Assembly: GCF_029836165.1 (NCBI RefSeq)
Contig: NZ_JAOEBG010000023.1
Coordinates: forward strand, 32,776-96,775
DNA length: 64,000 nt
Origin: Pseudomonas sp. GD04091
Lineage (GTDB): Bacteria > Pseudomonadota > Gammaproteobacteria > Pseudomonadales > Pseudomonadaceae
Direction: 5' to 3'
The notes under the pieces: generated by a model
Database searches by the model: none
The model's input: the letters and a program-made list of their open reading frames with translations, nothing else
Told to the model about the DNA's origin: nothing
In this document: positions 1-10,700 of the stretch, piece after piece
Layout: every line of letters begins with the position of its first letter
Numbering within the stretch: the first letter of the stretch is position 1
Position numbers and translations under genes: made by a program

Positions 1-168
1 CTCCGCCGCGGTGAGGTCGCGCACGTCGAGCAGTTCGATCTCGGCATCCAGCGGCTGGTTCTGCGCCGACTTGAGGGTCAGCTCCCCCAACCCCAGAGCG
101 TTCGCCACGCCGGACGACAGCGCCGAGGCTGCCGCGATGGCCAGAACCAGTTTGCGAATTCGAAGCAT
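1..168 (-). CDS. fimV: FimV N-terminus (partial)
   Basis: Only the first 56 codons lie in the window; the gene continues beyond the left edge. The translation starts MLRIRKLVLAIAAASA, a typical signal peptide, followed by a mature start resembling ALGLGELTLKSAQNQPLDAE, which is the characteristic N-terminus of FimV. FimV is a large inner-membrane, peptidoglycan-binding hub protein that in Pseudomonas acts in type IV pilus assembly, twitching and cAMP signalling. The neighbouring usg gene immediately upstream on the same strand is the usual Pseudomonas order. The LysM and C-terminal TPR parts cannot be seen here. Confidence 0.85.
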   Translation of the reverse strand, partial: MLRIRKLVLAIAAASALSSGVANALGLGELTLKSAQNQPLDAEIELLDVRDLTAAE

Positions 169-239
169 GAACTCTTCCCTTGTATGAACCGTCCCGAAAA
201 CCCTGTTGCGGCGTAGGACAAAATTGCTCGCAGTATCTT

Positions 240-1244
240 TTACGCCATGTGTTTTATCAACAATTGCGCCGTCTGCACGGCGTTCAGCGCCGCGCCTTTG
301 CGCACGTTGTCGGTGGTCAGCCAGAGGTTGAGTTGTTCCGGCTCGTCGACACCGCCACGTACACGACCAACATAGACCACGTCCTGGCCCACTGCGTCAC
401 CGACCGGCGTCGGATAATCGCCCGGCTCGACCAGTTCGATGCCGTCGGCGGCTTCCAGCGCGGCATTGACGGCTGCCAGATCGACCGGACGACGGCTCTG
501 CACCGCCACACTGAAGCTATCGCCGAAGAATACCGGGACTTGAATGCAGGTCACGGAAATCTTCAATTGCGCCAGCTCGAGCACCTGGCGCAGCTCGTGG
601 ACCAGGCGACGCTCCACGGGCGTATGGCCCTGCTCGTCGGGCGTACCGACCTGGGGCAACAGGTTGAACGCCACCTGGCGATCGAAGAACCGCGGTTCCA
701 GCGGCCGCGCGTTGAGCAGTTCGGCGGTCTGCCGGGCGAGTTCGCTGACCGCCTCCCTGCCCTGCTCCGAAACGGCCAGGCAGGCATTGACCTGGATCCG
801 CTCGATATCGAGCAGGCCCTTGAGCGGCGCCAGCGCCACGGCCAGGGCTACCGCGCCGGCGCTCGGACTGGTGACCAGCGCTGGCTGCGGCAGTTCGGCG
901 ATGCGCTCGCCGTTGGCTTCCGGGACCAGTGCCGTGGCACCGTCCAGGGCGCCGGACAGGTCGATCACCGCGCAACCGGCAGCAATGGCCTTGGGCGCGA
1001 AACTGCGGCTGACGGCAGGGCTGGCGGCGAAGAACACCAGCTTGACCTGCGCGAAGTCGAAACTGTCCACTTCGCGGACTTTCAGCTTCTTGCCCGCGAA
1101 CATGACGCTGCTGCCGGCGGATTCCATGCTGGCCAGCAAGTGCAGGGTGGAGACCGGGAAGGCGGCTTCCTCGAGGATCTGGACGAGAGACTCACCGACG
1201 GTGCCGGTGGCGCCTACTACGGCGATGTCTAGGGCGGTGGGCAT
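240..1244 (-). CDS. usg: USG-1 protein, degenerate aspartate-semialdehyde dehydrogenase paralogue
   Basis: The 334-residue product has the N-terminal nucleotide-binding signature of Asd (AVVGATGTVGESLVQIL at residues 8-24) and aligns by eye along its length with the Asd family. At the place where true Asd carries its catalytic cysteine (GNCT), this protein reads SPSAGAVALA, with no cysteine, so it should not catalyse reduction of aspartyl phosphate. It matches the USG-1 family found upstream of truA/fimV in gamma-proteobacteria, whose role is unknown. It lies about 1 kb from a complete asd gene on the same strand, which suggests an old duplication. Whether it still binds NADP is not known. 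Confidence 0.85.
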   Translation of the reverse strand: MPTALDIAVVGATGTVGESLVQILEEAAFPVSTLHLLASMESAGSSVMFAGKKLKVREVDSFDFAQVKLVFFAASPAVSRSFAPKAIAAGCAVIDLSGALDGATALVPEANGERIAELPQPALVTSPSAGAVALAVALAPLKGLLDIERIQVNACLAVSEQGREAVSELARQTAELLNARPLEPRFFDRQVAFNLLPQVGTPDEQGHTPVERRLVHELRQVLELAQLKISVTCIQVPVFFGDSFSVAVQSRRPVDLAAVNAALEAADGIELVEPGDYPTPVGDAVGQDVVYVGRVRGGVDEPEQLNLWLTTDNVRKGAALNAVQTAQLLIKHMA

Positions 1245-1373
1245 GGGATCGGTTTCCTTCTGCGGGTACGGCGGGGAGCGGCACTTTACTTGGATTGTAG
1301 GGTGGGTGATAGCTTCGGCTTCGGCTTCGAGAGCGTTGGTTTTGATACTTGTATGCGCATTCGTTGGCGATGG

Positions 1374-1612
1374 CGACGCATAGTCACCTTTTCGCCTTTA
1401 CGGCGACCTTCTTTTGCACGCGGGCAAAAGAAGGCAAAAACCGCTGACTCCATTCATCCGGCCCCTACGCTTCGCTCCGGGGTTCCCTCGCTCCGTTCTT
1501 GCTCCCGTGGGTACCGCGCTGAACGCCCCATCCTGGGGCGCAGCGCTCGACGGCCATCCGTGGCCGTCGCCCCACTACGCAAGAACTCCGCTCGGCCTCC
1601 TGAAGTCGCAAT
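1374..1612 (+). repeat. Left arm of a large imperfect inverted repeat
   Basis: This stretch contains TTCATCCGGCCCCTACGCTT, CTCCGGGGTTCCCTCGCTCC and CTCGGCCTCCTGAAGTCGC, and the same blocks reappear in reverse complement at 1896-2142. The arms are about 240 bases and are imperfect (for example TTCTTTTGCACGCGGGCAAAAGAAGG in one arm against a shorter related hairpin in the other), so they look like two diverged copies of the same family rather than a recent duplication. Open frames through the repeat do not resemble known proteins. I take it as a non-coding Pseudomonas dispersed repeat; the exact family name is not known to me. Confidence 0.75.
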
Positions 1613-1642
1613 TTGTGTTGCCTGAACTATTGCGCGCTTAGA

Positions 1643-1708
<66 letters not shown>

Positions 1709-1711
1709 AAC

Positions 1712-1761
1712 GAAACGAAATGAAATGAAATGAAATGAAATGAAACGAAATGAAATGAAAC
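1712..1761 (+). repeat. Pentanucleotide microsatellite (GAAAT/GAAAC, 10 copies)
   Basis: Ten tandem GAAAY units follow the hexanucleotide tract with only three bases between them. Seven units are GAAAT and three are GAAAC. It is followed by an AT-rich segment and then a REP core. No gene uses it; a role in transcription is not evident. Confidence 0.95.
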
Positions 1762-1895
1762 GGAAAACTTAAACTATTTTTAACAGTTATTTATATCGTG
1801 GTTGCTCTTGCCCTTTCGCGGGCAAGCCCGCGAATTTGGTCTTGAGATCGCACAGTTACAACTAGCGACAGCTGCGTCAACCTAGGCGCCGCCCG

Positions 1896-2142
1896 TAACT
1901 TGCGCGATTTCAGGAGGCCGAGCGCAGGCCTTGCGGAGGGAGGCGACGGCCATGGATGGCCGTCGAGCACTGCGGGCCATGGATGGCCCGTCAGTGCGGT
2001 CCTCCCGGGAGCAAGGCCGGAGCGAGGGTACCCCGGAGCGAAGCGTAGGGGCCGGATGAATGAGCGCGCGGTTTTGCTTACTTTTGCCAAGACAAAAGTA
2101 AGTCGCCGCAAGGCGAAACAGCGATATCAGCGTCGCCGCTGA
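1896..2142 (-). repeat. Right arm of the imperfect inverted repeat
   Basis: In reverse complement this arm reads the same ordered blocks as 1374-1612: TTCATCCGGCCCCTACGCTT, then a run of GGCCATCCATGGCC palindromes, then CTCGGCCTCCTGAAATCGCG. It differs from the left arm in the hairpin near its outer end and in an extra GGCCATCCATGG block. Together the arms could form a cruciform or long RNA hairpin with about 285 bases, including both microsatellites, in the loop. Confidence 0.75.
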
Positions 2143-2165
2143 AAATTAGTCCAAACAATGCCCTC

Positions 2166-2197
2166 AAAACAACAACCAACAACCAACAACCAACAAA
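2166..2197 (+). repeat. Short AACAACC heptamer tract
   Basis: About four tandem copies of a CAACAAC-type heptamer precede the asd terminator. It is a third simple-sequence tract in the same gene-free block. Confidence 0.7.
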
Positions 2198-2206
2198 CCT
2201 GCCCCA

Positions 2207-2240
2207 ATAAAAAACCCGCGCCACTCTCGCGACACGGGTT
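2207..2240 (-). terminator. Rho-independent terminator of asd
   Basis: On the minus strand the sequence after asd folds as AACCCGTG...GCGCGGGTT followed by a run of T (TTTTTTATT). It lies about 30 bases after the asd stop codon, the position expected for the end of the leu-asd transcription unit. Confidence 0.8.
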
Positions 2241-2269
2241 CTTCGACAGCCCAGTTCAAACCAGACCGA

Positions 2270-3382
2270 TCACCGCTCCAGCAGAATCCGCAGCATGCGA
2301 CGCAGCGGCTCGGCCGCGCCCCACAGCAGCTGGTCGCCCACAGTGAAGGCCCCCAGGTACTGCGACCCCATGTTCAGCTTGCGCAAACGCCCGACCGGCA
2401 CGTTCAAGGTCCCGGTCACCTTGGTCGGCGTCAGCTCCTGCATGCTGATCTCACGCTGGTTCGGCACCAGCTTCACCCAAGGGTTGTGCTGGCTGATCAT
2501 GCCTTCGATATCGGCCAGCGGCACGTCCTTGTTCAGCTTGATGGTCAGCGCCTGGCTGTGGCAGCGCATGGCGCCGATACGCACGCAGATGCCGTCCACC
2601 GGAATCGGGTTCTTGAAGCGCCCGAGGATCTTGTTGGTTTCGGCCTGGGCCTTCCATTCCTCGCGGCTCTGCCCGTTCGGCAGCTCCTTGTCGATCCACG
2701 GAATCAGGCTGCCGGCCAGCGGCACGCCGAAGTTCTCGGTCGGGAAGCCTTCACCACGCATGGCTTCGGCCACCTTGCGATCGATGTCGAGGATCGCACT
2801 GGCCGGATTGGCCAGGTCGTCGGCGACCGCGGCGTTGATGCCACCCATCTGCTTGATCAGCTCGCGCATGTTCTGCGCGCCGGCCCCGGAGGCCGCCTGG
2901 TAGGTCATGGCGCTCATCCACTCGACCAGACCGGCTTCGAACAGGCCGCCCAGACCCATCAGCATCAGGCTGACGGTGCAGTTGCCGCCGATGTAGTTCT
3001 TGGTCCCCGCGTCCAGCTGCTGGTCGATGACCTTGCGGTTGACCGGGTCGAGGACGATCACCGCGTCGTCCTGCATGCGCAGGGAAGACGCCGCGTCGAT
3101 CCAGTAGCCCTGCCAGCCTGCTTCACGCAGCTTGGGGAAGACTTCGTTGGTGTAGTCGCCGCCCTGGCAGGTCAGGATGACGTCGAGGGTCTTGAGCTCT
3201 TCGATGTTGTAGGCGTCCTTGAGCGGGGCAGTATCCTTGCCTACGCTCGGACCCTGGCCACCTACGTTGGAGGTGGTGAAGAACACCGGCTCGATCAGGT
3301 CGAAGTCCTGCTCTTCGAGCATCCGCTGCATGAGCACGGAACCGACCATTCCACGCCAACCGATCAGACCTACACGTTTCAT
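2270..3382 (-). CDS. asd: Aspartate-semialdehyde dehydrogenase
   Basis: The 370-residue product is full length for the gamma-proteobacterial Asd. It begins MKRVGLIGWRGMVGSVLMQR with the NADP-binding glycine-rich loop, and carries the catalytic cysteine in GGNCTVSLMLMGLGGL near residue 135. It reduces L-aspartyl-4-phosphate to L-aspartate semialdehyde, the branch point toward lysine, diaminopimelate, methionine and threonine. It stands downstream of leuB with a 63-base gap and ends at a strong terminator. Unlike the usg product 1 kb away, all key residues appear present. Confidence 0.97.
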   Translation of the reverse strand: MKRVGLIGWRGMVGSVLMQRMLEEQDFDLIEPVFFTTSNVGGQGPSVGKDTAPLKDAYNIEELKTLDVILTCQGGDYTNEVFPKLREAGWQGYWIDAASSLRMQDDAVIVLDPVNRKVIDQQLDAGTKNYIGGNCTVSLMLMGLGGLFEAGLVEWMSAMTYQAASGAGAQNMRELIKQMGGINAAVADDLANPASAILDIDRKVAEAMRGEGFPTENFGVPLAGSLIPWIDKELPNGQSREEWKAQAETNKILGRFKNPIPVDGICVRIGAMRCHSQALTIKLNKDVPLADIEGMISQHNPWVKLVPNQREISMQELTPTKVTGTLNVPVGRLRKLNMGSQYLGAFTVGDQLLWGAAEPLRRMLRILLER

Positions 3383-3445
3383 CGCAACTACACCTTTGCT
3401 AAAAGTGGGCCGCCACCGGGAGTTTTTGGTGGCGGGCCAGAGAGA

Positions 3446-4528
<1,083 letters not shown>

Positions 4529-4589
4529 GCTTTCCTCGTATCCAATCAAGCGGCGCGCCCTGTCGGCGCGCCGATAAACTCAGTGTCCA

Positions 4590-4625
4590 ACGGGCCTCGT
4601 CGCGGGGCAAGCCCGCTCCTGCGAC
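4590..4625. repeat. REP element core
   Basis: Contains GTCGCGGGGCAAGCCCGCTC, the Pseudomonas putida type REP palindrome, in the leuD-leuB gap. Confidence 0.75.
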
Positions 4626-4638
4626 CAGGCCAGGTCAA

Positions 4639-5283
4639 TCAAGCGTCGCGGAACAACCAGGGCTGACTGGCGCGATGCCTGCCCTCGAACGCCTTGATCG
4701 CGTCGCTGTCCTGCAAGGTCAGGCCGATATCGTCCAGGCCATTGAGCAGGCAATGCTTGCGGAAGGCGTCGACCTCGAACGTCAGCACCTTGCCGTCCGG
4801 GCGGGTCACCGCCTGGGCCTCGAGATCGATGGTCAGCTGGTAGCCGGGATTGGCCTCGACCTGCCGGAACAGCTCGTCGACTTCGGCGGCGTCGAGAATG
4901 ATCGGCAACAGGCCGTTCTTGAAGCTGTTGTTGAAGAAGATGTCGGCGAAGCTCGGCGCGATGATGCAGCGCAAGCCATATTCATCGAGCGCCCAGGGCG
5001 CGTGCTCGCGGCTCGAGCCGCAGCCGAAGTTCTCGCGGGCCAGCAGCACGCTGGCACCCTGGTAGCGCGCATGGTTGAGGACGAAGTCCTGGTTCAACGG
5101 ACGCTTGCTGTTGTCCTGGTAAGGCTGGCCGACATCCAGGTAGCGCCACTCGTCGAACAGGTTCGGGCCGAAGCCGGTGCGCTTGATCGACTTGAGGAAC
5201 TGCTTGGGGATGATCTGGTCGGTGTCGACGTTGGCACGGTCCAACGGCGCGACGAGGCCGGTGTGCTGGGTAAAGGCTTTCAT
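4639..5283 (-). CDS. leuD: 3-isopropylmalate dehydratase small subunit
   Basis: The 214-residue product starts MKAFTQHTGLVAPLDRANVD and contains NFGCGSSREHAPWAL and TDQIIPKQFLKS, all diagnostic of LeuD. With LeuC it isomerises 2-isopropylmalate to 3-isopropylmalate. Its ATG overlaps the leuC stop codon by four bases (ATGA), indicating translational coupling of the two subunits. The open frame runs further upstream inside leuC, but homology starts at this ATG. Confidence 0.97.
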   Translation of the reverse strand: MKAFTQHTGLVAPLDRANVDTDQIIPKQFLKSIKRTGFGPNLFDEWRYLDVGQPYQDNSKRPLNQDFVLNHARYQGASVLLARENFGCGSSREHAPWALDEYGLRCIIAPSFADIFFNNSFKNGLLPIILDAAEVDELFRQVEANPGYQLTIDLEAQAVTRPDGKVLTFEVDAFRKHCLLNGLDDIGLTLQDSDAIKAFEGRHRASQPWLFRDA

Positions 5284-6713
5284 GCTGCGCTCCCTTGGAT
5301 CAACTCGCGGACATCGATGAAGTGGCCGGTCACCGCGGCGGCGGCGGCCATGGCCGGGCTGACCAGGTGGGTGCGGCCACCAGCGCCCTGACGGCCTTCG
5401 AAGTTGCGGTTGGAGGTGGACGCACAGTGCTCGCCGCTTTCCAGGCGGTCCGGGTTCATCGCCAGGCACATCGAGCAGCCCGGCTCACGCCACTCGAAGC
5501 CAGCCTCGAGGAAGATCTTGTCCAGCCCTTCGCGCTCGGCCTGGGCCTTGACCAGACCCGAACCCGGCACCACCAACGCCTGCTTGACGTTGGCCGCGAC
5601 CTTGCGGCCCTTGGCGATCTCGGCGGCGGCGCGCAAGTCTTCGATGCGCGAGTTGGTGCACGAGCCGATGAACACGCGGTCGAGCTTGATGTCGGTGATC
5701 GCCTGGTTGGCGGCCAGCCCCATGTACTTGAGGGCGCGCTCGATCGAGCCGCGCTTGATCAGGTCGGGCTCTGCGGCCGGATCCGGCACGCGCTGGTCGA
5801 CGGCCAGGACCATCTCCGGCGAGGTGCCCCAGCTGACCTGCGGCTTGATCTGCGCGGCATCGAGCTCGACCACGGTGTCGAATACCGCGTCGGCATCCGA
5901 AACCAGGCCCTTCCAAGCGTCGATGGCCTGGGTCCACTGCTCGCCTTTGGGCGCGTACGGGCGGCCCTCGACGTAGGCGACGGTGGTCTCGTCGACAGCG
6001 ACGAGACCTACGCGGGCGCCGGCTTCGATGGACATGTTGCAGATGGTCATGCGGCCTTCCATCGACAGCTCGCGGATGGCGCTGCCGGCGAACTCCATGG
6101 CATGACCGTTGCCACCGGCGGTGCCGATCTTGCCGATCACGGCGAGGACGATGTCCTTGGCGGTGACGCCGGCAGGCAGCTGGCCTTCGACACGCACCAG
6201 CATGTTCTTCATCTTCTTGGCGACCAGGCACTGGGTGGCGAGCACGTGCTCGACCTCAGAGGTGCCGATGCCATGGGCCAGGGCACCGAACGCGCCATGG
6301 GTGGAGGTGTGCGAGTCGCCGCAGACCACGGTCATGCCCGGCAAGGTCGCGCCCTGCTCCGGGCTGATGACGTGGACGATGCCTTGACGCTCGTCATTCA
6401 TCTTGAATTCGACGATGCCATATTCGTCACAGTTCTCATCGAGGGTCTGCACCTGAAGGCGCGACACCTGGTCGACGATGGCCTCGAGACCGCCCTTGCG
6501 CTCCGGCGTGGTCGGTACGTTGTGGTCCGGGGTGGCGATGTTGGCATCGATGCGCCAGGGTCGGCGGCTGGCCAGGCGCAGGCCTTCGAAAGCCTGGGGC
6601 GAAGTCACTTCGTGGATGATGTGGCGGTCGATGTAGATCAAGGACGAGCCGTCATCGCGGCGCTTGACCTCATGAGCTTCCCAGAGTTTGTCGTAGAGCG
6701 TTTTGCCAGCCAT
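5280..6713 (-). CDS. leuC: 3-isopropylmalate dehydratase large subunit
   Basis: The 477-residue aconitase-family protein starts MAGKTLYDKLWEAHEV. It has the substrate motif VVCGDSHTSTHGAFGALAHG and the three 4Fe-4S cysteines, the first in FIGSCTNSR and the other two in GCSMCLAMN. The start at 6713 rather than five codons upstream is preferred because GAGGAA sits seven bases before it. It heads the leuCD unit and is transcribed away from a LysR gene, the usual arrangement in Pseudomonas. Confidence 0.97.
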   Translation of the reverse strand: MAGKTLYDKLWEAHEVKRRDDGSSLIYIDRHIIHEVTSPQAFEGLRLASRRPWRIDANIATPDHNVPTTPERKGGLEAIVDQVSRLQVQTLDENCDEYGIVEFKMNDERQGIVHVISPEQGATLPGMTVVCGDSHTSTHGAFGALAHGIGTSEVEHVLATQCLVAKKMKNMLVRVEGQLPAGVTAKDIVLAVIGKIGTAGGNGHAMEFAGSAIRELSMEGRMTICNMSIEAGARVGLVAVDETTVAYVEGRPYAPKGEQWTQAIDAWKGLVSDADAVFDTVVELDAAQIKPQVSWGTSPEMVLAVDQRVPDPAAEPDLIKRGSIERALKYMGLAANQAITDIKLDRVFIGSCTNSRIEDLRAAAEIAKGRKVAANVKQALVVPGSGLVKAQAEREGLDKIFLEAGFEWREPGCSMCLAMNPDRLESGEHCASTSNRNFEGRQGAGGRTHLVSPAMAAAAAVTGHFIDVRELIQGSAA

Positions 6714-6787
6714 CAGACTGTTCCTCATCAGCGTCTTTCTATGCCAAAGACCCCTTGGCTTGTACGGACGATGCTATGGCGATAGAT

Positions 6788-6804
6788 TGAATAACTCAAA
6801 TTCA
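6788..6804. promoter_or_regulatory. Candidate LysR-type binding palindrome
   Basis: The leuC/lysR intergenic region holds TGAAT-7 bases-ATTCA in an AT-rich stretch, a dyad of the general kind bound by LysR-type regulators. It is 41 bases before the regulator start and 75 before leuC. The assignment is by position and symmetry only. Confidence 0.35.
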
Positions 6805-6844
6805 TAATTTTCATGCTTTGCATAACCATCAGGAATTCGAAAGG

Positions 6845-7723
6845 ATGGACCTGGCCAACCTCAACGCCTTCATCGCCATTGCCGAGACCGGCAGCTTCTC
6901 AGGCGCCGGCGAACGCCTGCACCTGACCCAGCCGGCCATCAGCAAACGCATCGCCGGCCTGGAGCAACAGCTGGACGTGCGCCTGTTCGACCGCCTGGGC
7001 CGTGAGGTCACCCTCACCGAGGCCGGACGCGCCCTGCTGCCGCGCGCCTACCAGATCCTCAACGTACTGGATGATACCCGCCGCGCCCTGACCAACCTCA
7101 CCGGACAGGTGAGCGGTCGCCTGACGCTGGCCACCAGCCACCATATCGGCCTGCACCGCCTGCCGCCGCTGCTGCGCGCCTTCACCCGCCAGTACCCGGA
7201 CGTGGCGCTGGACATCGAGTTCCTCGACTCCGAGGCGGCCTACGACGAAGTGCTGCATGGTCGCGCGGAAATCGCCGTGATCACGCTCGCTCCGGAACCC
7301 CACCATCTGGTCCGCGCGGTACCGGTCTGGGACGACGCCCTGGACTTCGTCGCCGCGCCCGAGCACCCGCTGGCCAGCAACCATGCGGTCAGCCTGGCCG
7401 ACGTGGCGCGCCACCCGGCGGTGTTCCCCGGCGGTAACACCTTCACCCATCACATCGTCCAGCGCCTGTTCGAAAGCCAGGGCCTGGTCCCCAACATCGC
7501 CATGAGCACCAACTACCTGGAGACCATCAAGATGATGGTCTCCATCGGCCTGGCGTGGAGTGTGCTGCCACGTACTATGCTCGATGGGCAGGTTGCGCCC
7601 ATCGCCCTGCCGGGCATACAGCTGTCGCGCCAGCTAGGCTACATATTGCACACGGAGCGCACGTTATCGAATGCGGCCAGGGCCTTCATGGCACTGCTCG
7701 ACAGCCACGCCGGTTCCAGCTGA
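6845..7723 (+). CDS. LysR-family transcriptional regulator, divergent from leuCD
   Basis: The 292-residue protein has the N-terminal winged helix-turn-helix of LysR regulators (FIAIAETGSFSGAGERLHL then TQPAISKRIAGLEQQL) and a C-terminal periplasmic-binding-like effector domain. The ATG at 6845 is preceded by AGGA ten bases upstream and matches family starts; a TTG nine codons earlier is possible. It is transcribed divergently from leuC, so it probably controls leuCD and itself. The equivalent gene in P. aeruginosa also adjoins leuC. The effector is not known from sequence. Confidence 0.88.
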   Translation: MDLANLNAFIAIAETGSFSGAGERLHLTQPAISKRIAGLEQQLDVRLFDRLGREVTLTEAGRALLPRAYQILNVLDDTRRALTNLTGQVSGRLTLATSHHIGLHRLPPLLRAFTRQYPDVALDIEFLDSEAAYDEVLHGRAEIAVITLAPEPHHLVRAVPVWDDALDFVAAPEHPLASNHAVSLADVARHPAVFPGGNTFTHHIVQRLFESQGLVPNIAMSTNYLETIKMMVSIGLAWSVLPRTMLDGQVAPIALPGIQLSRQLGYILHTERTLSNAARAFMALLDSHAGSS

Positions 7724-7785
7724 CCGGTCGTCGGCACGGCACTACCCTCCACAAGGACGCGTCATCTGCCAAAGGTCTGGTACCG

Positions 7786-10700
7786 ATGCCCAAATCAGCG
7801 AACCGCTTTCCGCGCCTGCCACGCATTCCTGCGGCCGACCCCCGGGAATCTGAACAGGCCTGGCAGAATGCTCCCCAGTTGCTGGCCGCGCTCAACGGCG
7901 CGCGCCTGGGCGCCTGGCTGTGGGACATCGAAAGCGGTCGAGTCAGTTGGTCGCGGGGCACCCAGGCGCTGTTCGGGTTCGATCCGCAGCGGCCACTGCC
8001 CAACGACATCGACTACCTCGACCTGCTGCCCGAGGAAGACCGCGCCCGTACCCGGCAGACCTTCCAGGCGGTGGTCAATGGCGAACCGATAGAGCAGGCC
8101 ATGCGCCACCGCATCCGCTGGCCGGACGGCAGCGTGCACTGGCTGGAAATCAACGGCAGCCTGACCCACGACCCGCATGGCCGGCCACAGATGATCGGGG
8201 TCATCCGCGAGATCACCCGCCAGCGCGAACGGGAAACCGCGCTGATCAATTCGGAAAAGCGCTTCGCCACCCTCTTCCACCTCAGCCCCAACGCGATCCT
8301 CCTGACCCGTCGCCACGACGGCCTGATCATCGAGGTCAACCAGCACTTCGAGCACATGTTCGGCTGGCCGGGGGCGCAGGTGGTCGGCAAAACCAGCCTG
8401 GAACTGGGCTTGTGGGTCAACCCCGAGCAGCGCCATCAGGTCATGGACGCCACCCGTGCCGGCAGCGGCCCGCTGATCATGGAGGTGCAGTTCCGCGCCA
8501 CCAGTGGCAAGGTTCACGACGGCATCCTCTGCACCCAGGGCATCGAGCTGGAAGGCGTCACCTACCTGATCAGCACCTTCGTCGACACCACCGAGCGCAA
8601 GCGCGCCGAACAGGCGCTCAAGGACAGCCAGGAACGCCTCGACCTAGCCCTTGACTCGGCGCAGCTGGGCACCTGGGACTGGCACATCCCCAGCGGCATG
8701 CTCTACGGCTCGGCCCGCGCCGCGCAGCTGCACGGCCTGGAGCCGGTGCCGTTCCACGAGTCGTTCGAGGCTTTCTTCGAAGGCGTGCCCGAGCACGAGC
8801 GCAGCGTCATGCGCCAGGCCTACCGCAGCCTGCGCGAAGGGCCCGCGGGCAACTACCAGATCACCTACCGCGTGCAACTGGACAACGGCACCTCGCGCTA
8901 CATCGAAAGCCGCGCCCGCCTGTACCGCGACGATCAGGGCAACCCGCTGCGCATGGCCGGCACCCTGCTCGACATCACCGACCAGGTCGAACGCGAACAG
9001 CGCCTGACGGCCTCGGAAGAAAAATTCGCCAGCCTGTTCCAGGTCAGCCCCGACCCGATCTGCGTGACACGCCAGGACAGCGGCCAGTTCATCGAGATCA
9101 ACCCCGCCTTCAGCCAGACCTTTGGCTGGAACACCGAGCAGGTACTCGGCCATACCGCGGAGGAACTCGGTCTGTGGGCTGAGTCGGCCGAACGCGCCCA
9201 ACGCATCGAGCGGGTCATCCGCGACCAGGCTCTGAGCAACGTGGCGGTTGGCGTCAACCACCGCAATGGCACGCCATTGACCTGCGTGATCTCCAGCCGC
9301 CTGATCACGGTCGACGGTCAACCCTGCAGCGTCACCACCTTGCGCGACATCACCCAGCAGCAACGCGCCGAGGCGGCGCTCAAGGCCAGCGAGGAGAAGT
9401 TCGCCAAAGCGTTCCACTCGAGCCCCGATGCCATCACCATCACCGAGCGCCATAGCGGTCGCTACCTGGAAGTCAACGATGGTTTCAGCCGGCTGACCGG
9501 CTACAGCCCCGAGGAGGTGGTGGGTCACACGGTTTACGAGATCGGCATCTGGGCCGACGAAAAACAGCGCGGCGCGCTGCTCAACGAACTGCGCGAGCGC
9601 GGCCGGGTGCATCACCGGGAAATGCTCGGGCGCAACAAGCGCGGCGACATCCTCACCGTGGAAGTCTCGGTGGAACCGATCAGCCTCAACGAAACCGACT
9701 GCCTGCTGCTGACCGCCCGTGATGTCAGCCAGCTGAAGAACGCCCAGGCACAGATTCGCCACCTGGCCTATCACGACCCGCTGACCAACCTGCCCAACCG
9801 CGCCCTGCTGATGGACCGCCTGAGCCAGCAGATCGCCCTGCTCAAGCGCCACAACCTGCGCGGCGCCCTGCTGTTCCTCGACCTCGACCACTTCAAGCAC
9901 ATCAACGACTCGCTCGGCCATCCGGTGGGCGACACGGTGTTGAAGATCATCACCGCGCGCCTGGAGGCCAGCGTGCGCCTGGAAGACACCGTGGCGCGCC
10001 TGGGCGGTGACGAATTCGTGGTACTGCTCAGCGGCCTGGAAGGCAGCCGTGAACAGGTGGAGAGCAAGGTCCGCGAGCTGGCCGACACCCTGCGCGAGCT
10101 GCTGGCCGAACCGATGTCGCTGGATGGTCAGCGCCTGCAGGTGACCCCGAGCATCGGCGTGGCGCTGATCCCCGACCACGGCGCCACGCCCGCCGACCTG
10201 CTCAAGCGCGCCGACATCGCCCTGTACCGGGCCAAGGATTCCGGGCGCAACACGACCCAGCTGTTCCACACCACCATGCAGAAGGCCGCCAGCGAGCGCC
10301 TGCGCATGGAGAACGACCTGCGCCTGGCCCTGGCCCGCGGCGAACTGGCCCTGCACTTCCAGCCCCAGGTGGATGCCCGTGACAACCGTATCGTCGGCGC
10401 CGAGGTGCTGCTGCGCTGGCACCATCCGCAACTGGGCCAGCAGCCGCCGGCGCAGTTCATCCAGGTACTGGAGGAAAGCGGCCTGATCCTCGAGGTCGGC
10501 AGCTGGATCCTCGACGAAGCCTGCGATGCCTGCGCGCGCATGCTCGAGGACGGCCTGATCGATGCCGATGACTTCAGCCTGTGCGTCAACATCAGCCCCC
10601 GGCAATTCCGCCAGAACGACTTCGTCGAACGGGTACTGCGCAGCCTCGACGACTACCGCCTGCCACGGCGCATGCTCAAGCTGGAGATCACCGAGGGCAT

